The notes under the pieces were generated by a model that worked only from the letters and a program-made list of their open reading frames with translations, did no database searches and was not told where the DNA came from. From Proteobacteria bacterium UBA5122 (GTDB taxonomy: Bacteria > Pseudomonadota > Gammaproteobacteria > Tenderiales > Tenderiaceae), in the NCBI GenBank assembly GCA_002415485.1, contig DHYU01000043.1:19979-45150 (forward strand): DNA of 25,172 bases, written 5' to 3'. A program made the translations under genes and the position numbers. Of this stretch, positions 1 to 7,050 are shown one piece after another (position 1 is the first letter of the stretch; each line of letters starts with the position of its first letter).

Positions 1-20
1 ACCAACTGAGCTATTCCCGC
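1..20 (-). tRNA. glyW: tRNA-Gly, 5' end only (cut by window edge)
   Basis: The reverse complement of the first 20 bases reads as the acceptor 5' strand, D-stem start and D-loop start of a tRNA (GCGGGAATAGCTCAG then TTGGT). As I remember it, this matches the 5' end of E. coli tRNA-Gly(GCC). The remaining part, including the anticodon, lies outside the window, so the isotype rests on this match and on gene order: in many gammaproteobacteria uvrC-pgsA is followed by glyW-cysT-leuZ. A strong promoter lies just upstream at 54-81. Confidence 0.8.
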
Positions 21-53
21 TTTACTTAAAGCTTGTCGCTGAAAGAGGCGCTC

Positions 54-81
54 ATTTTAATGATTTGCCGCGCCCTGTCAA
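54..81 (-). promoter_or_regulatory. sigma-70 promoter of the tRNA operon with GC-rich discriminator
   Basis: On the minus strand a perfect -35 TTGACA (76-81) is followed after 16 bases by a -10 TAAAAT (54-59). The bases just downstream are GAGCGCC (53-47), a GC-rich discriminator of the kind found at stable-RNA promoters inhibited by ppGpp. Transcription would start near 47, leaving a leader of about 27 bases before the tRNA 5' end at 20. It lies in the 75-base gap after pgsA, so the tRNAs need not depend on read-through from uvrC-pgsA. Confidence 0.75.
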
Positions 82-95
82 CACCTAAGATGCAC

Positions 96-659
96 TTATT
101 TTTCATCTTCTGCAGACAACACTGGCCAAGCCGCTTTGAGGTACAAAATCATCGACCAGAGCGTCAGCACCACCGCGATATACAGCAGTACAATGCCCAC
201 TGTTTGCATCGGGATACCGAGCAGCGGTTCATTGTATAAAAGCATGATTAGCGCCGCCATTTGGGCCGTGGTTTTATATTTCCCCAAGGACGAAACGGCG
301 ACGGATGCGCGCTGACCAATCTCCGCCATCCACTCACGCAGAGCCGAAATTGTAATCTCCCTTCCAATAATTACAACAGCCGCAATTGCCATCCAGGGGG
401 TGGGATTTGCCTCGACCAACATCACCAAGGCTGCTGCCACCATCAACTTGTCTGCAACGGGGTCGAGGAAGGCACCAAAGCGTGATGCCTGGTCGAGTTT
501 CCGCGCCAGGTACCCATCCAGCCAATCGGTGATTGCAGCCAAACCGAATATCGCAGTTACCGCAATATTGGCCCACTCGAACGGCAGATAGAATGCCAAT
601 ACGAACACCGGTATCAATGCGATCCGTAAATAGGTGAGTATGGTGGGAATACTCGTCAT
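96..659 (-). CDS. pgsA: CDP-diacylglycerol--glycerol-3-phosphate 3-phosphatidyltransferase
   Basis: This inner-membrane enzyme transfers a phosphatidyl group from CDP-diacylglycerol to glycerol-3-phosphate, the committed step to phosphatidylglycerol and cardiolipin. The CDP-alcohol phosphotransferase signature is complete: D48-G49-x2-A52-R53-x8-G62-x3-D66-x3-D70, with the extra D45 before it. Several hydrophobic segments follow, the last around residues 150-175. The length of 187 residues is usual for PgsA. The ATG start lies 6 bases after the uvrC stop, so it is probably co-transcribed with uvrC, as in E. coli. The nearest Shine-Dalgarno-like GGAG is rather distant, which suits translation coupled to uvrC. 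A tRNA-Gly gene follows downstream. Confidence 0.96.
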   Translation of the reverse strand: MTSIPTILTYLRIALIPVFVLAFYLPFEWANIAVTAIFGLAAITDWLDGYLARKLDQASRFGAFLDPVADKLMVAAALVMLVEANPTPWMAIAAVVIIGREITISALREWMAEIGQRASVAVSSLGKYKTTAQMAALIMLLYNEPLLGIPMQTVGIVLLYIAVVLTLWSMILYLKAAWPVLSAEDEK

Positions 660-665
660 GATTAA

Positions 666-2492
666 CTATGAATCTCCATGAAAGTGATCGTATATGCGCT
701 GTGCCAGCTCACGGCTGATACCATTGACCTGAGCCAGATCCTCTACGCCAGCGCGAGCCACTTCCTGCCAGCCGCCGAACCTATTTAACAAATCTCGACG
801 ACGTTTGGCACCTATGCCAGGAACCCCCTCGAGGCTGGATGTCCCTCGCGCCTTGGCACGTCGCTGGCGGTGACCCGTAATCGCAAAACGATGTGCTTCG
901 TCACGAATATGCTGGATAAGGTGCAATGCCGGTGAATCAGTGGGGAGTATAATGGGCTGCTTACAACCGAACAAGAATAAGGTTTCCAGGCCAGGCTTAC
1001 GCTCCGGCCCCTTGGCTATCCCCACCAAGGTGACCCCGGTCACCTGTAGTTCTTCCAACACGCGGGCAGCGGCAGCCAACTGCCCCTTGCCGCCATCAAT
1101 AAACAGGATGTCTGGCAGCTTGCCCTCCCCTTGCTTCAGACGTTTGTATCGCCGACTCAGCGCTTGCTCCATCGCAGCATAATCATCACCACCAGTAATG
1201 CCTTCTATATTAAAGCGCCGATAATCAGTTTTCAGCGGCCCCTCTTCGTTAAAGACCACACACGAAGCTACCGTTGCCTCACCCATCGTATGACTAATAT
1301 CAAAACACTCAAGCCGTTGAGGAGTCTCATCCATGGCAAGGGCTTCTTGCAAAGCCTCAAAGCGCTGCTGGAGCCCTGCTTTGCTATGCAATCGACGTGT
1401 AAGCGCGTCTTCCACGTTGGCAATCGCCATTTTAAGCCAGCGTGCGCGATCACCTCTTACATTATGAACAATATTGACCTTCCCCCCGCCCTGTTCACTG
1501 AGTGTTTCCGCAAGCCAGGCACTATCGTCAAGCGGCTGATTGATCAGGATTTCATCAGGCACTTGCCTGCCTAAATAAAACTGCGGCAAGAAAGCACTCA
1601 GTAATTCGGCAGATTCGATATCTGCCGGGTGTTTGGGAAAAAACGTTTTATTGCCCAGATTATGCCCGCCACGAATATAAAACACCTGAACACAACCCAA
1701 GCCATCGCGGATGTCCGCAACAATAATATCGACGTCACCTGCCTGGTCATTGCTGACATATTGTTTTTCCTGAATTCGACGCAGGCTGACAATCTGATCG
1801 CGATAATGGGCAGCCAACTCGAACTCAAGGGCTAAGCTGGCCGACTCCATCCGACGCGCCAAGGCATCGATCACTTGATTGTCCTTTCCCTGCAAGAAGA
1901 GAACGGCATGATGCACATCATCTGCATAGGCCTCTTGACTGACCAGGCCAACGCAGGGCGCAGTACAACGTTTGATTTGGTATTGCAGGCACGGTCGAGA
2001 TCGATTGCGATAAAAACTATCCTCACATTGACGCACCAAGAACAGCTTTTGCAACAAGTTTAGCGTTTCACGTACAGATCCGGCACTGGGATAAGGTCCA
2101 AAATATTGACCCTTGCCTCGCTTGGCTCCGCGATGAACGGACAGGCGTGGAAAACGATCGGCCGACAGATAGATATATGGATAACTCTTATCATCTCGCA
2201 ATAGAATGTTGTAGCGAGGCTTCAGCTGTTTGATCAGGTTGTTTTCGAGGATCAGGGCCTCATTTTCGGTATGAGTAACCGTTATTTCTATATGTGCAAT
2301 TTGAGCAGTAATGGCCCTGGTTTTGGGGGCCTGCTGACTACGGCTAAAATAACTGCCTACTCTTTTTGACAGATTTTTTGCTTTACCAACATAAATAACC
2401 TCACCACTACTATCGACCATACGATAGACACCGGGTTTGGACGTTAATGTCTTTAAAAACGTCTTGGCATCAAACTCCGAAGCTTTACTCAA
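666..2492 (-). CDS. uvrC: UvrABC excinuclease subunit C
   Basis: UvrC makes both incisions in nucleotide excision repair. At 608 residues it has full family length. Domains in order: GIY-YIG nuclease (G21-V-Y23, Y34-V-G36, R44, and glutamate in LILEN at E83) for the 3' cut; a cysteine-bearing region around 156-180; the UvrB-binding UVR helix pair near 203-238; the RNase H-like 5' nuclease with D398, D437, D466 and H534, which line up with the E. coli catalytic residues; and a C-terminal helix-hairpin-helix pair (about 553-605). The start codon appears to be TTG, with GAGG eight bases upstream that overlaps the stop of the uracil-DNA glycosylase gene. That arrangement suggests translational coupling with that gene. 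Confidence 0.97.
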   Translation of the reverse strand: MSKASEFDAKTFLKTLTSKPGVYRMVDSSGEVIYVGKAKNLSKRVGSYFSRSQQAPKTRAITAQIAHIEITVTHTENEALILENNLIKQLKPRYNILLRDDKSYPYIYLSADRFPRLSVHRGAKRGKGQYFGPYPSAGSVRETLNLLQKLFLVRQCEDSFYRNRSRPCLQYQIKRCTAPCVGLVSQEAYADDVHHAVLFLQGKDNQVIDALARRMESASLALEFELAAHYRDQIVSLRRIQEKQYVSNDQAGDVDIIVADIRDGLGCVQVFYIRGGHNLGNKTFFPKHPADIESAELLSAFLPQFYLGRQVPDEILINQPLDDSAWLAETLSEQGGGKVNIVHNVRGDRARWLKMAIANVEDALTRRLHSKAGLQQRFEALQEALAMDETPQRLECFDISHTMGEATVASCVVFNEEGPLKTDYRRFNIEGITGGDDYAAMEQALSRRYKRLKQGEGKLPDILFIDGGKGQLAAAARVLEELQVTGVTLVGIAKGPERKPGLETLFLFGCKQPIILPTDSPALHLIQHIRDEAHRFAITGHRQRRAKARGTSSLEGVPGIGAKRRRDLLNRFGGWQEVARAGVEDLAQVNGISRELAQRIYDHFHGDS

Positions 2493-2503
2493 ATCAGATG
2501 CCT

Positions 2504-3133
2504 CTAGGTCGCATCAATCAATTGACGGGCCCTTTCAAAGACTCCTCGAAACATAGTCTCTGTCAGGCGACGAGTTTGGGTGTTGTACCGACTGCAATGA
2601 TATGAGTTAAGCAATACTAGACCATTAGGCAGCTCGAACTCTGCCCCATGAGCGAATTTGTAGTCTTTTGCTTTCAGATGTAAGGCGCGCAGAATTGCAT
2701 TGTGTGCGACCAAACCTAATGCCAATACAACAGTCCCTCGTTTCAGCGATGCAAGCTCCTCGGATAGAAAATCATTACAGGCTACAATCTCTTCCGTCAG
2801 AGGTTTATTTTGGGGGGGCAGGCATTTAACCGCATTCGTGATCCGGGCTTGTTTGAGTTTAAGGCCATCTTCAAGATGAATGGATGTAGGCTTATTAGCA
2901 AATCCAAAATCAAATAGGGTTTGATACAGCAAGATACCCGCATGATCCCCGGTAAATGGCCGTCCTGTTGCGTTAGCGCCGTGCATACCGGGCGCCAATC
3001 CAACAACTAATAATTTAGGTGACGCTACCCCAAAAGGAGGGACAGGGCGGCAATGATAGCTGGGATGATCCCGAGCAACTTCATCCAGAAAACAACTCAA
3101 TCGGGAACATCTACGACACTCTAAGTCAAACAT
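2504..3133 (-). CDS. Family 5 (UDGb-type) uracil-DNA glycosylase, 4Fe-4S
   Basis: This base-excision repair enzyme removes uracil, and in characterised UDGb enzymes also other deaminated bases, from DNA. Numbering from the upstream GTG at 3148, the iron-sulfur cysteines are C11, C14, C109 and C124 (C-x2-C then C-x14-C). Motif A is GLAPGMHG (50-57), followed by NATGRPFTGD. The GLAP motif followed by H56-G is typical of family 5 rather than family 4. Motif B contains H184 in NSYHCSRYNTQT. The start is uncertain: GTG at 3148 has no visible ribosome site, whereas ATG at 3133 has AAGTGG 11 bases upstream and gives MFDLEC, so I prefer the latter. The gene ends 11 bases before uvrC and probably heads a repair operon. 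Confidence 0.9.
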   Translation of the reverse strand: MFDLECRRCSRLSCFLDEVARDHPSYHCRPVPPFGVASPKLLVVGLAPGMHGANATGRPFTGDHAGILLYQTLFDFGFANKPTSIHLEDGLKLKQARITNAVKCLPPQNKPLTEEIVACNDFLSEELASLKRGTVVLALGLVAHNAILRALHLKAKDYKFAHGAEFELPNGLVLLNSYHCSRYNTQTRRLTETMFRGVFERARQLIDAT

Positions 3134-3239
3134 TTCAAAATCAACCACTTATAGATATACAAGTCCATCAAATTTTAGCATTTATAACCATGAAACTCAT
3201 ATATCTGATTGATTTTCTGAAATAAACACCATCAGTTGA

Positions 3240-3266
3240 TCAAGAAAGAAAGATATACGCCGATAG
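3240..3266 (+). promoter_or_regulatory. Sigma-28 (FliA)-type promoter of the chemoreceptor gene
   Basis: TCAAGAAA (3240-3247), 11 bases, then GCCGATAG (3259-3266). The enterobacterial FliA consensus is TAAAGTTT-N11-GCCGATAA, so the -10 matches 7 of 8 and the spacing is exact. The -35 matches the TnAAG core. Start of transcription would be near 3272, giving a leader of about 50 bases before the ATG at 3324. Sigma-28 control is usual for chemoreceptor genes, which agrees with the gene that follows. Confidence 0.65.
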
Positions 3267-3323
3267 GAAATGTAATAATAAACATCTAATAACCAAGCAT
3301 TTTTCTAGGGAATCACCACCCAA

Positions 3324-4562
3324 ATGAACAACACAGGCAAATCAACGACTCAACATATGCCAACTGACCGCTGGTTTGAAATCAGTGCCATCCTAGGAAC
3401 AAGCGTATTTTCATCAATTATATTGTGGTTTTCTTCTGCAAGTCCGACCTCATACCTAGCAATTGTACTCATAGTACTGACATGGGCCAGCATCACCTAT
3501 CGACGCACGACTATTTCAGCGTCCAATTATACCCAAAAATCGGCTTGCCACGACTCGCCACAAAAAGCAGAAATCAACGCACTCGTATGCGATGTCAAAC
3601 AAGGACTCGCATCACAAGTTGGTGTAATTCGGGAAGAACTTGCTCAAGTTGCAAAAATTCAATCTGACGCCATTGCCGAGTTGTCACAAAGTTTTCTTGG
3701 TCTTGAGGCTCAATCCCGCACACAGGAACAAAATGTCTCAAAAATAATCAATCGCGTTGCGCATCATGCAGGACATGATTCTTCAGCCAATCAGTTCGCC
3801 AAAGAAGTCGATAAAATAATTGATCTCTTTATGGATAACATCAGCACCATGGCCAATTACAGCATGGAGCTGGTGGATATCATGAATGTGGTCATGGACC
3901 AAGTCACACAAGTTGAAGGCTTGTTAGAAGATATTGATGCCATCAGTAGCCAAACCAACCTTCTCGCACTAAATGCAGCCATCGAAGCAGCACGTGCAGG
4001 AGCTGCAGGAAGAGGCTTCGCCGTCGTTGCAGATGAAGTGCGTGCGCTCTCTATTCGTAGTGCCTCATTTAACGATGAAATAAGAACACACATGAGAGGC
4101 ACGCGGACAACTGTAACGTCTGCTGCCAATACCGTTGGACAAATGGCTTCTCAGGACATGAACCTGAGCATACAAGCCAAAGAAACGCTCCAGCAGATGA
4201 TGGACGATCTGTCTCAATTAAACAAAGACGTAAACTCTACGTTATCTGGCATATCTGGTGTATCGAATGAAATCTCCACCAGCGTCGCCGCTGCGATTCG
4301 TGCACTCCAATTTGAAGACATGACATCACAGGTAATTGGTCACATTCAGAAGCGTGTGAACCTAGTTTCAGATATTGTTGACACTACAAATCATGCATGC
4401 GTCTCCATGATGACAGGATCCGATTGGTCACAAGAACAAATAGACGAACTCAAAAATACATTAAAATTTGCACTCTCTCAATCTAAAACCGATCTGGTAA
4501 AAGTGACGCACAACCCAGTGCAAAAAACTGACGTTCAGGAAGATGATATAGAGTTATTTTAG
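3324..4562 (+). CDS. Methyl-accepting chemotaxis-like protein with CheZ-like helix
   Basis: A 412-residue receptor of the chemotaxis signalling family. Two hydrophobic segments (about 20-37 and 43-58) form a hairpin with almost nothing between them, so there is no periplasmic sensor domain and no recognisable HAMP domain. A long helical region follows. The conserved hairpin tip lies at about 203-243 and includes EAARAG and GRGFAVVADEVR, the CheA/CheW contact region. After the tip, residues 329-338 read QFEDMTSQVI, which resembles the CheZ active-site helix (FQDLTGQVI in E. coli); D332 and Q336 would match CheZ D143 and Q147. The protein ends in an acidic-hydrophobic tail, EDDIELF, similar in character to the CheY-binding tail of CheZ. 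A CheY-like gene follows 31 bases later. A weak ribosome site TAGGGA lies 12 bases before the ATG. Confidence 0.88.
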   Translation: MNNTGKSTTQHMPTDRWFEISAILGTSVFSSIILWFSSASPTSYLAIVLIVLTWASITYRRTTISASNYTQKSACHDSPQKAEINALVCDVKQGLASQVGVIREELAQVAKIQSDAIAELSQSFLGLEAQSRTQEQNVSKIINRVAHHAGHDSSANQFAKEVDKIIDLFMDNISTMANYSMELVDIMNVVMDQVTQVEGLLEDIDAISSQTNLLALNAAIEAARAGAAGRGFAVVADEVRALSIRSASFNDEIRTHMRGTRTTVTSAANTVGQMASQDMNLSIQAKETLQQMMDDLSQLNKDVNSTLSGISGVSNEISTSVAAAIRALQFEDMTSQVIGHIQKRVNLVSDIVDTTNHACVSMMTGSDWSQEQIDELKNTLKFALSQSKTDLVKVTHNPVQKTDVQEDDIELF

Positions 4563-4593
4563 CCATACGTTACCACTCAAGGAGAGATATTAG

Positions 4594-4971
4594 ATGGCTA
4601 CAGTGTTGATCGTCGACGACGAAGAAATGCTACGAGGCATGCTCCGCCAAGCCTTAAAGAAAGACGGATACGATATTTTGGAGGCCAGCAACGGCAATGA
4701 AGCCTTGGAATTGTCGAACACCCACGAAATTGACCTACTGATTACCGATCTAGTGATGCCCGGAAAGAATGGCCTTGATTTGATTATGGAATTAAAGAAA
4801 GGACAGCATAATATGCCGATTATTGCGATCTCGGGCGGCGGCGGAATTGACACCAATTATGACTACCTATCAGTGGCCCGGCTTATTGGAGCCACATCGA
4901 TTTTTAGCAAGCCAATTGACCTCGGCCAATTCAGAAACACAGTTTCCAACCTCCTAAAATCAAAGACTTAA
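4594..4971 (+). CDS. Single-domain CheY-like response regulator
   Basis: A stand-alone receiver domain of 125 residues with no output domain. The acidic pocket is D8-D9, the phosphoacceptor is D52 (in ITDLVMPG), the switch serine is S80 (IAISGGG) and the conserved lysine is K106 in SKP. AAGGAG lies nine bases upstream of the ATG. It sits 31 bases after the chemoreceptor-like gene, and the two are probably one transcript. The likely role is to receive phosphate from a CheA-type kinase and act by protein contact, either on the flagellar motor, on another partner, or as a phosphate sink. The residue after the SGGG segment differs from classical CheY, so it may not be the motor-binding CheY of the main chemotaxis cluster. 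Confidence 0.9.
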   Translation: MATVLIVDDEEMLRGMLRQALKKDGYDILEASNGNEALELSNTHEIDLLITDLVMPGKNGLDLIMELKKGQHNMPIIAISGGGGIDTNYDYLSVARLIGATSIFSKPIDLGQFRNTVSNLLKSKT

Positions 4972-5023
4972 CAAAGACATATCATTCCCCCCCTTGAGGC
5001 TGCTCGACACTGATTGTTTTTAA

Positions 5024-5059
5024 CGATAGGATTAACTTACCTGATCGATAGGATCGGGT
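5024..5059. repeat. Paired 9-bp direct repeats with a small hairpin
   Basis: CGATAGGAT occurs at 5024-5032 and again at 5046-5054, a 22-base step (about two helix turns). Each copy is flanked by self-complementary ends: TTAA on both sides of the first, GATC around the second. The second copy lies inside a hairpin (5039-5046 with 5052-5059, one G-T pair). The block is about 75 bases before the 49-residue membrane protein gene, so it could be an operator for that gene. It lacks a run of T, so it is a poor terminator for the receiver gene upstream. Confidence 0.4.
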
Positions 5060-5133
5060 ATTGTTAGCAGCACACCGTGCTCAAACACGATAAAAATACA
5101 ATCAATGACTATGAAACACAGGGGAGACTACAC

Positions 5134-5283
5134 ATGAGTTCAAAAAGAAAGCCTAGCGTCGCACTGGCCCTCGGTTCACTGTTCGTAGGCGTTTTGGCTA
5201 CACCCGTGCTGGCGTTCTTCAGCGTTGTTGCAGGTATTATGATGTACTGCGCTTCGCTCTTCATGATCTATAAAGCGAGCTAA
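5134..5283 (+). CDS. Small membrane protein, 49 residues
   Basis: The ATG at 5134 has GGGGAG 7 bases upstream and is preferred over an in-frame start at 5077 with no ribosome site. The protein begins with a basic stretch (MSSKRKPS), then has one long or two short hydrophobic segments (about 9-28 and 30-45) and a short basic tail. It could insert as a hairpin or as a single helix; a signal peptide ending near LATPVLA is also possible. I recognise no family. A strong hairpin follows at 5302-5324, so it is probably a single-gene transcript. Confidence 0.65.
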   Translation: MSSKRKPSVALALGSLFVGVLATPVLAFFSVVAGIMMYCASLFMIYKAS

Positions 5284-5301
5284 AACTACTCAAGTTTCGC
5301 A

Positions 5302-5324
5302 GCGGTGCCTACCCCAGGCACCGC
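5302..5324 (+). terminator. Hairpin after the 49-residue gene
   Basis: A perfect 9-bp stem, GCGGTGCCT (5302-5310) with AGGCACCGC (5316-5324), and a five-base loop. It starts 18 bases after the stop. The T-rich stretch (GTTTTATT) comes only about 12 bases later, so efficiency as an intrinsic terminator is uncertain. Confidence 0.55.
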
Positions 5325-5397
5325 AATACCCAAAAAGTTTTATTGTACGACCCCTATCTGATATCTTCCCCTGTTTAGTTTACTACTTAAGGCATAT

Positions 5398-6006
5398 TTG
5401 GCAGTGAATGTAACTGACGCAATCAGCAAGCGCCGTTCTGTACAGAAGTTCGATCCCGAACACCGACTCTCCTACCCTGACATTGAATCGCTGATTCTAG
5501 CTGCGATGCACTGCCCAAGCGCATTTAACATACAGCACTGGCGATTTGTGGCAGTAGAATCCCCTCAGATACGAGAACAGTTAAAAAGTACCGCCTGGGG
5601 ACAACCCCAAGTTACCGATGCCGGTGTACTGATGCTTGTTTGCGTGGACCTTAAGGCCTGGGACAAGTCCCCTGAGAGGTATTGGGAAAATGCCGAAGCC
5701 AAGGTTCGGGAATCCATGGTTAAGGGGATGCGCGGTTATTACCGCAATGATCAACTGGCAGAAAGGGATGACGCCCTTCGCTCAGGTGCCATGGCCGCCA
5801 TGACGATCATGTTAAAAGCTCAGGATATCGGTTATGACTCATGCGTAGTAGCCTGTGATTATGCTGCAGCTGCCAAGATCATCAATCTACCGAATGATCA
5901 TGCGATTTGCATGATGTTAACGATTGGGAAGAGACTCGAAGATGCTTACCCCAGACCAGGCATGCTGAGATTGGAAGATGTTTTAATCACGGATACTTTC
6001 AAATAA
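5398..6006 (+). CDS. Nitroreductase family FMN-dependent oxidoreductase
   Basis: A 202-residue flavoprotein of the nitroreductase superfamily, which reduces nitro compounds, quinones or enones using NAD(P)H. Seen in the sequence: the N-terminal FMN-phosphate-binding RRS motif (AISKRRSVQKF), the CPSAFNIQHWRF segment that lines the flavin site, the helix GAMAAMTIMLKAQDIGYDSC, and the C-terminal TIGKR. The substrate cannot be predicted. The start is ambiguous: TTG at 5398 lies five bases after AAGG, while GTG at 5404 gives MNVTDAI, which resembles the usual family N-terminus. It stands alone on the plus strand and meets the hpf gene tail to tail. Confidence 0.88.
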   Translation: MAVNVTDAISKRRSVQKFDPEHRLSYPDIESLILAAMHCPSAFNIQHWRFVAVESPQIREQLKSTAWGQPQVTDAGVLMLVCVDLKAWDKSPERYWENAEAKVRESMVKGMRGYYRNDQLAERDDALRSGAMAAMTIMLKAQDIGYDSCVVACDYAAAAKIINLPNDHAICMMLTIGKRLEDAYPRPGMLRLEDVLITDTFK

Positions 6007-6022
6007 CATCCGTTAAAGACGT

Positions 6023-6054
6023 GCTGTGCCGAGATCCTAAAATCCCGGCACAGC
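6023..6054. terminator. Hairpin between converging nitroreductase and hpf genes
   Basis: GCTGTGCCG (6023-6031) pairs with CGGCACAGC (6046-6054); three inner pairs (GAT/ATC) continue the stem after one mismatch. It lies in the 58-base gap between two convergent stops, a typical place for a two-way terminator. Neither side has a strong T run, so termination may be only partial. Confidence 0.5.
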
Positions 6055-6064
6055 CATGTGATGG

Positions 6065-6418
6065 CTAGTTCTCTGGCTCGACGATTGGAACCCCTTCACT
6101 ACCCTTTACATCTTTCTGACGATCTGAATACTCTTTCAGTTTGCGTTTCGCAGCTTCGAAAGCATCACGAATCGCAACATACAGATCTTCGTTATCCTCA
6201 CGCTTGATCACGATCTCGCTACCCGGCACAGTCAGATCGATACGCACATTGTAATGGTTACCGTGACTCTGATGACGGTGAGGTGCTTCTACCAGAACTC
6301 GGCACCCCATGATGCGATCATAGAAGTGATCCAGCTTCGCTGCCTTTTCACGGATACTTTGCTCAGCCGACTCTGATAGAGTCATGCTCCGAGTAGTAAT
6401 TTGCAGCGGTAATTTCAT
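6065..6418 (-). CDS. hpf: Ribosome hibernation-promoting factor (HPF/RaiA family)
   Basis: This protein binds the small ribosomal subunit in stationary phase and blocks or pairs idle ribosomes. The ATG at 6418 is chosen because AAGGAG stands six bases upstream; this gives MKLPLQITTR, the usual family start. The single S30EA/RaiA domain fills residues 1 to about 98, with the conserved helix starting LSESAEQSIREKAAKLDHFYDRI and the second helix DLYVAIRDAFEAAKRKLKEY. At 117 residues it is a short form, without the dimerisation domain of long HPF. The tail is acidic (ending VEPEN). It is not next to rpoN, its common neighbour in other proteobacteria. Confidence 0.92.
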   Translation of the reverse strand: MKLPLQITTRSMTLSESAEQSIREKAAKLDHFYDRIMGCRVLVEAPHRHQSHGNHYNVRIDLTVPGSEIVIKREDNEDLYVAIRDAFEAAKRKLKEYSDRQKDVKGSEGVPIVEPEN

Positions 6419-6730
6419 AAGCTTCTCCTTAGAATGTAAGGTTGCGTCGCCCGGGCTTTTACTCCCATCATTCCGGGCAGGCATCTCAACTACTGGATGG
6501 GACGTAAATCTTAGAACCGTGCTTCTAGTATATGTTTTTCCCCTCGTCAGGCCTAGCAGAATTTTGCATCTTTTTCGCTAAATACCCAGCCCCAAATCGC
6601 CGATAACCCTTTTGAAATAACCAATAATTGAGCTGGGATTTCCGTATTACTCAGCGCATGGTTTGCATGCTCTCTACATCCAAGGACATGGTGGAAAACG
6701 GACCCGGCGAAACAACCGAAGGAGTTCGCC
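6419..6730. other. 312-base divergent intergenic region (hpf and small acidic protein)
   Basis: This region must hold promoters for both flanking genes. On the minus strand a -10-like TATACT (6527-6532, written on that strand) lies about 110 bases before the hpf start, with no clear -35, which would suit sigma-S. In the hpf leader, GCCCGG (6449-6454) can pair with CCGGGC (6473-6478). Toward the plus-strand gene there are TTGAAA and TTGAGC elements (6612, 6628) without a convincing -10. I see no RNA gene here. Confidence 0.35.
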
Positions 6731-7024
6731 ATGCCTATGACACTTCCCAGACCTGGCTACTGGTATCAACTCCCTGACGGTGACACATTCCGAGTCACCT
6801 CAATTGATGAATTAGATGAGCATATCGAAATTCAGCACACAGACGGCGCGTTAGAGATTTTCGACGTAGACCTATGGAAAAATCTGGCCGCATTTGAGAT
6901 GGACGCCGATGAGTCGTTAGCGCAGCCCTTATCCGATCCAGAAGAATTGGATTTCGTCACGCTTGGTGTAGCCCCAGGAACCGAAGGAGCAACCTGGGCA
7001 GGTGAGCCTGAGTATGGCTTCTAA
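6731..7024 (+). CDS. Small acidic protein of unknown function (DUF6763-like)
   Basis: A 97-residue, strongly acidic soluble protein with no signal peptide. The ATG at 6731 has AAGGAG six bases upstream. The first half (GYWYQLPDGDTFRVTSIDELDEHIEIQ followed by DGALEIFDVDLWKNL) looks like a small beta-sheet domain. It resembles short gammaproteobacterial proteins filed as DUF6763; I cannot test that assignment. The second half is rich in aspartate, glutamate and proline and probably flexible. It lies between hpf and relA but on the other strand, ending 26 bases from the relA stop. Confidence 0.75.
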   Translation: MPMTLPRPGYWYQLPDGDTFRVTSIDELDEHIEIQHTDGALEIFDVDLWKNLAAFEMDADESLAQPLSDPEELDFVTLGVAPGTEGATWAGEPEYGF

Positions 7025-7050
7025 TCGCCACAAACAGGGTTAACATCCAC

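Noticed and set aside
5022..5051. Second sigma-28-like -10 words (AACGATAG, ATCGATAG) before the 49-residue gene
   Set aside because: No -35 TAAA/TCAA element lies at the right distance for either copy.
6656..6670. Palindrome GCATG-GTTTG-CATGC before the small acidic protein gene
   Set aside because: It is short, single, and not at a meaningful distance from a recognised promoter.
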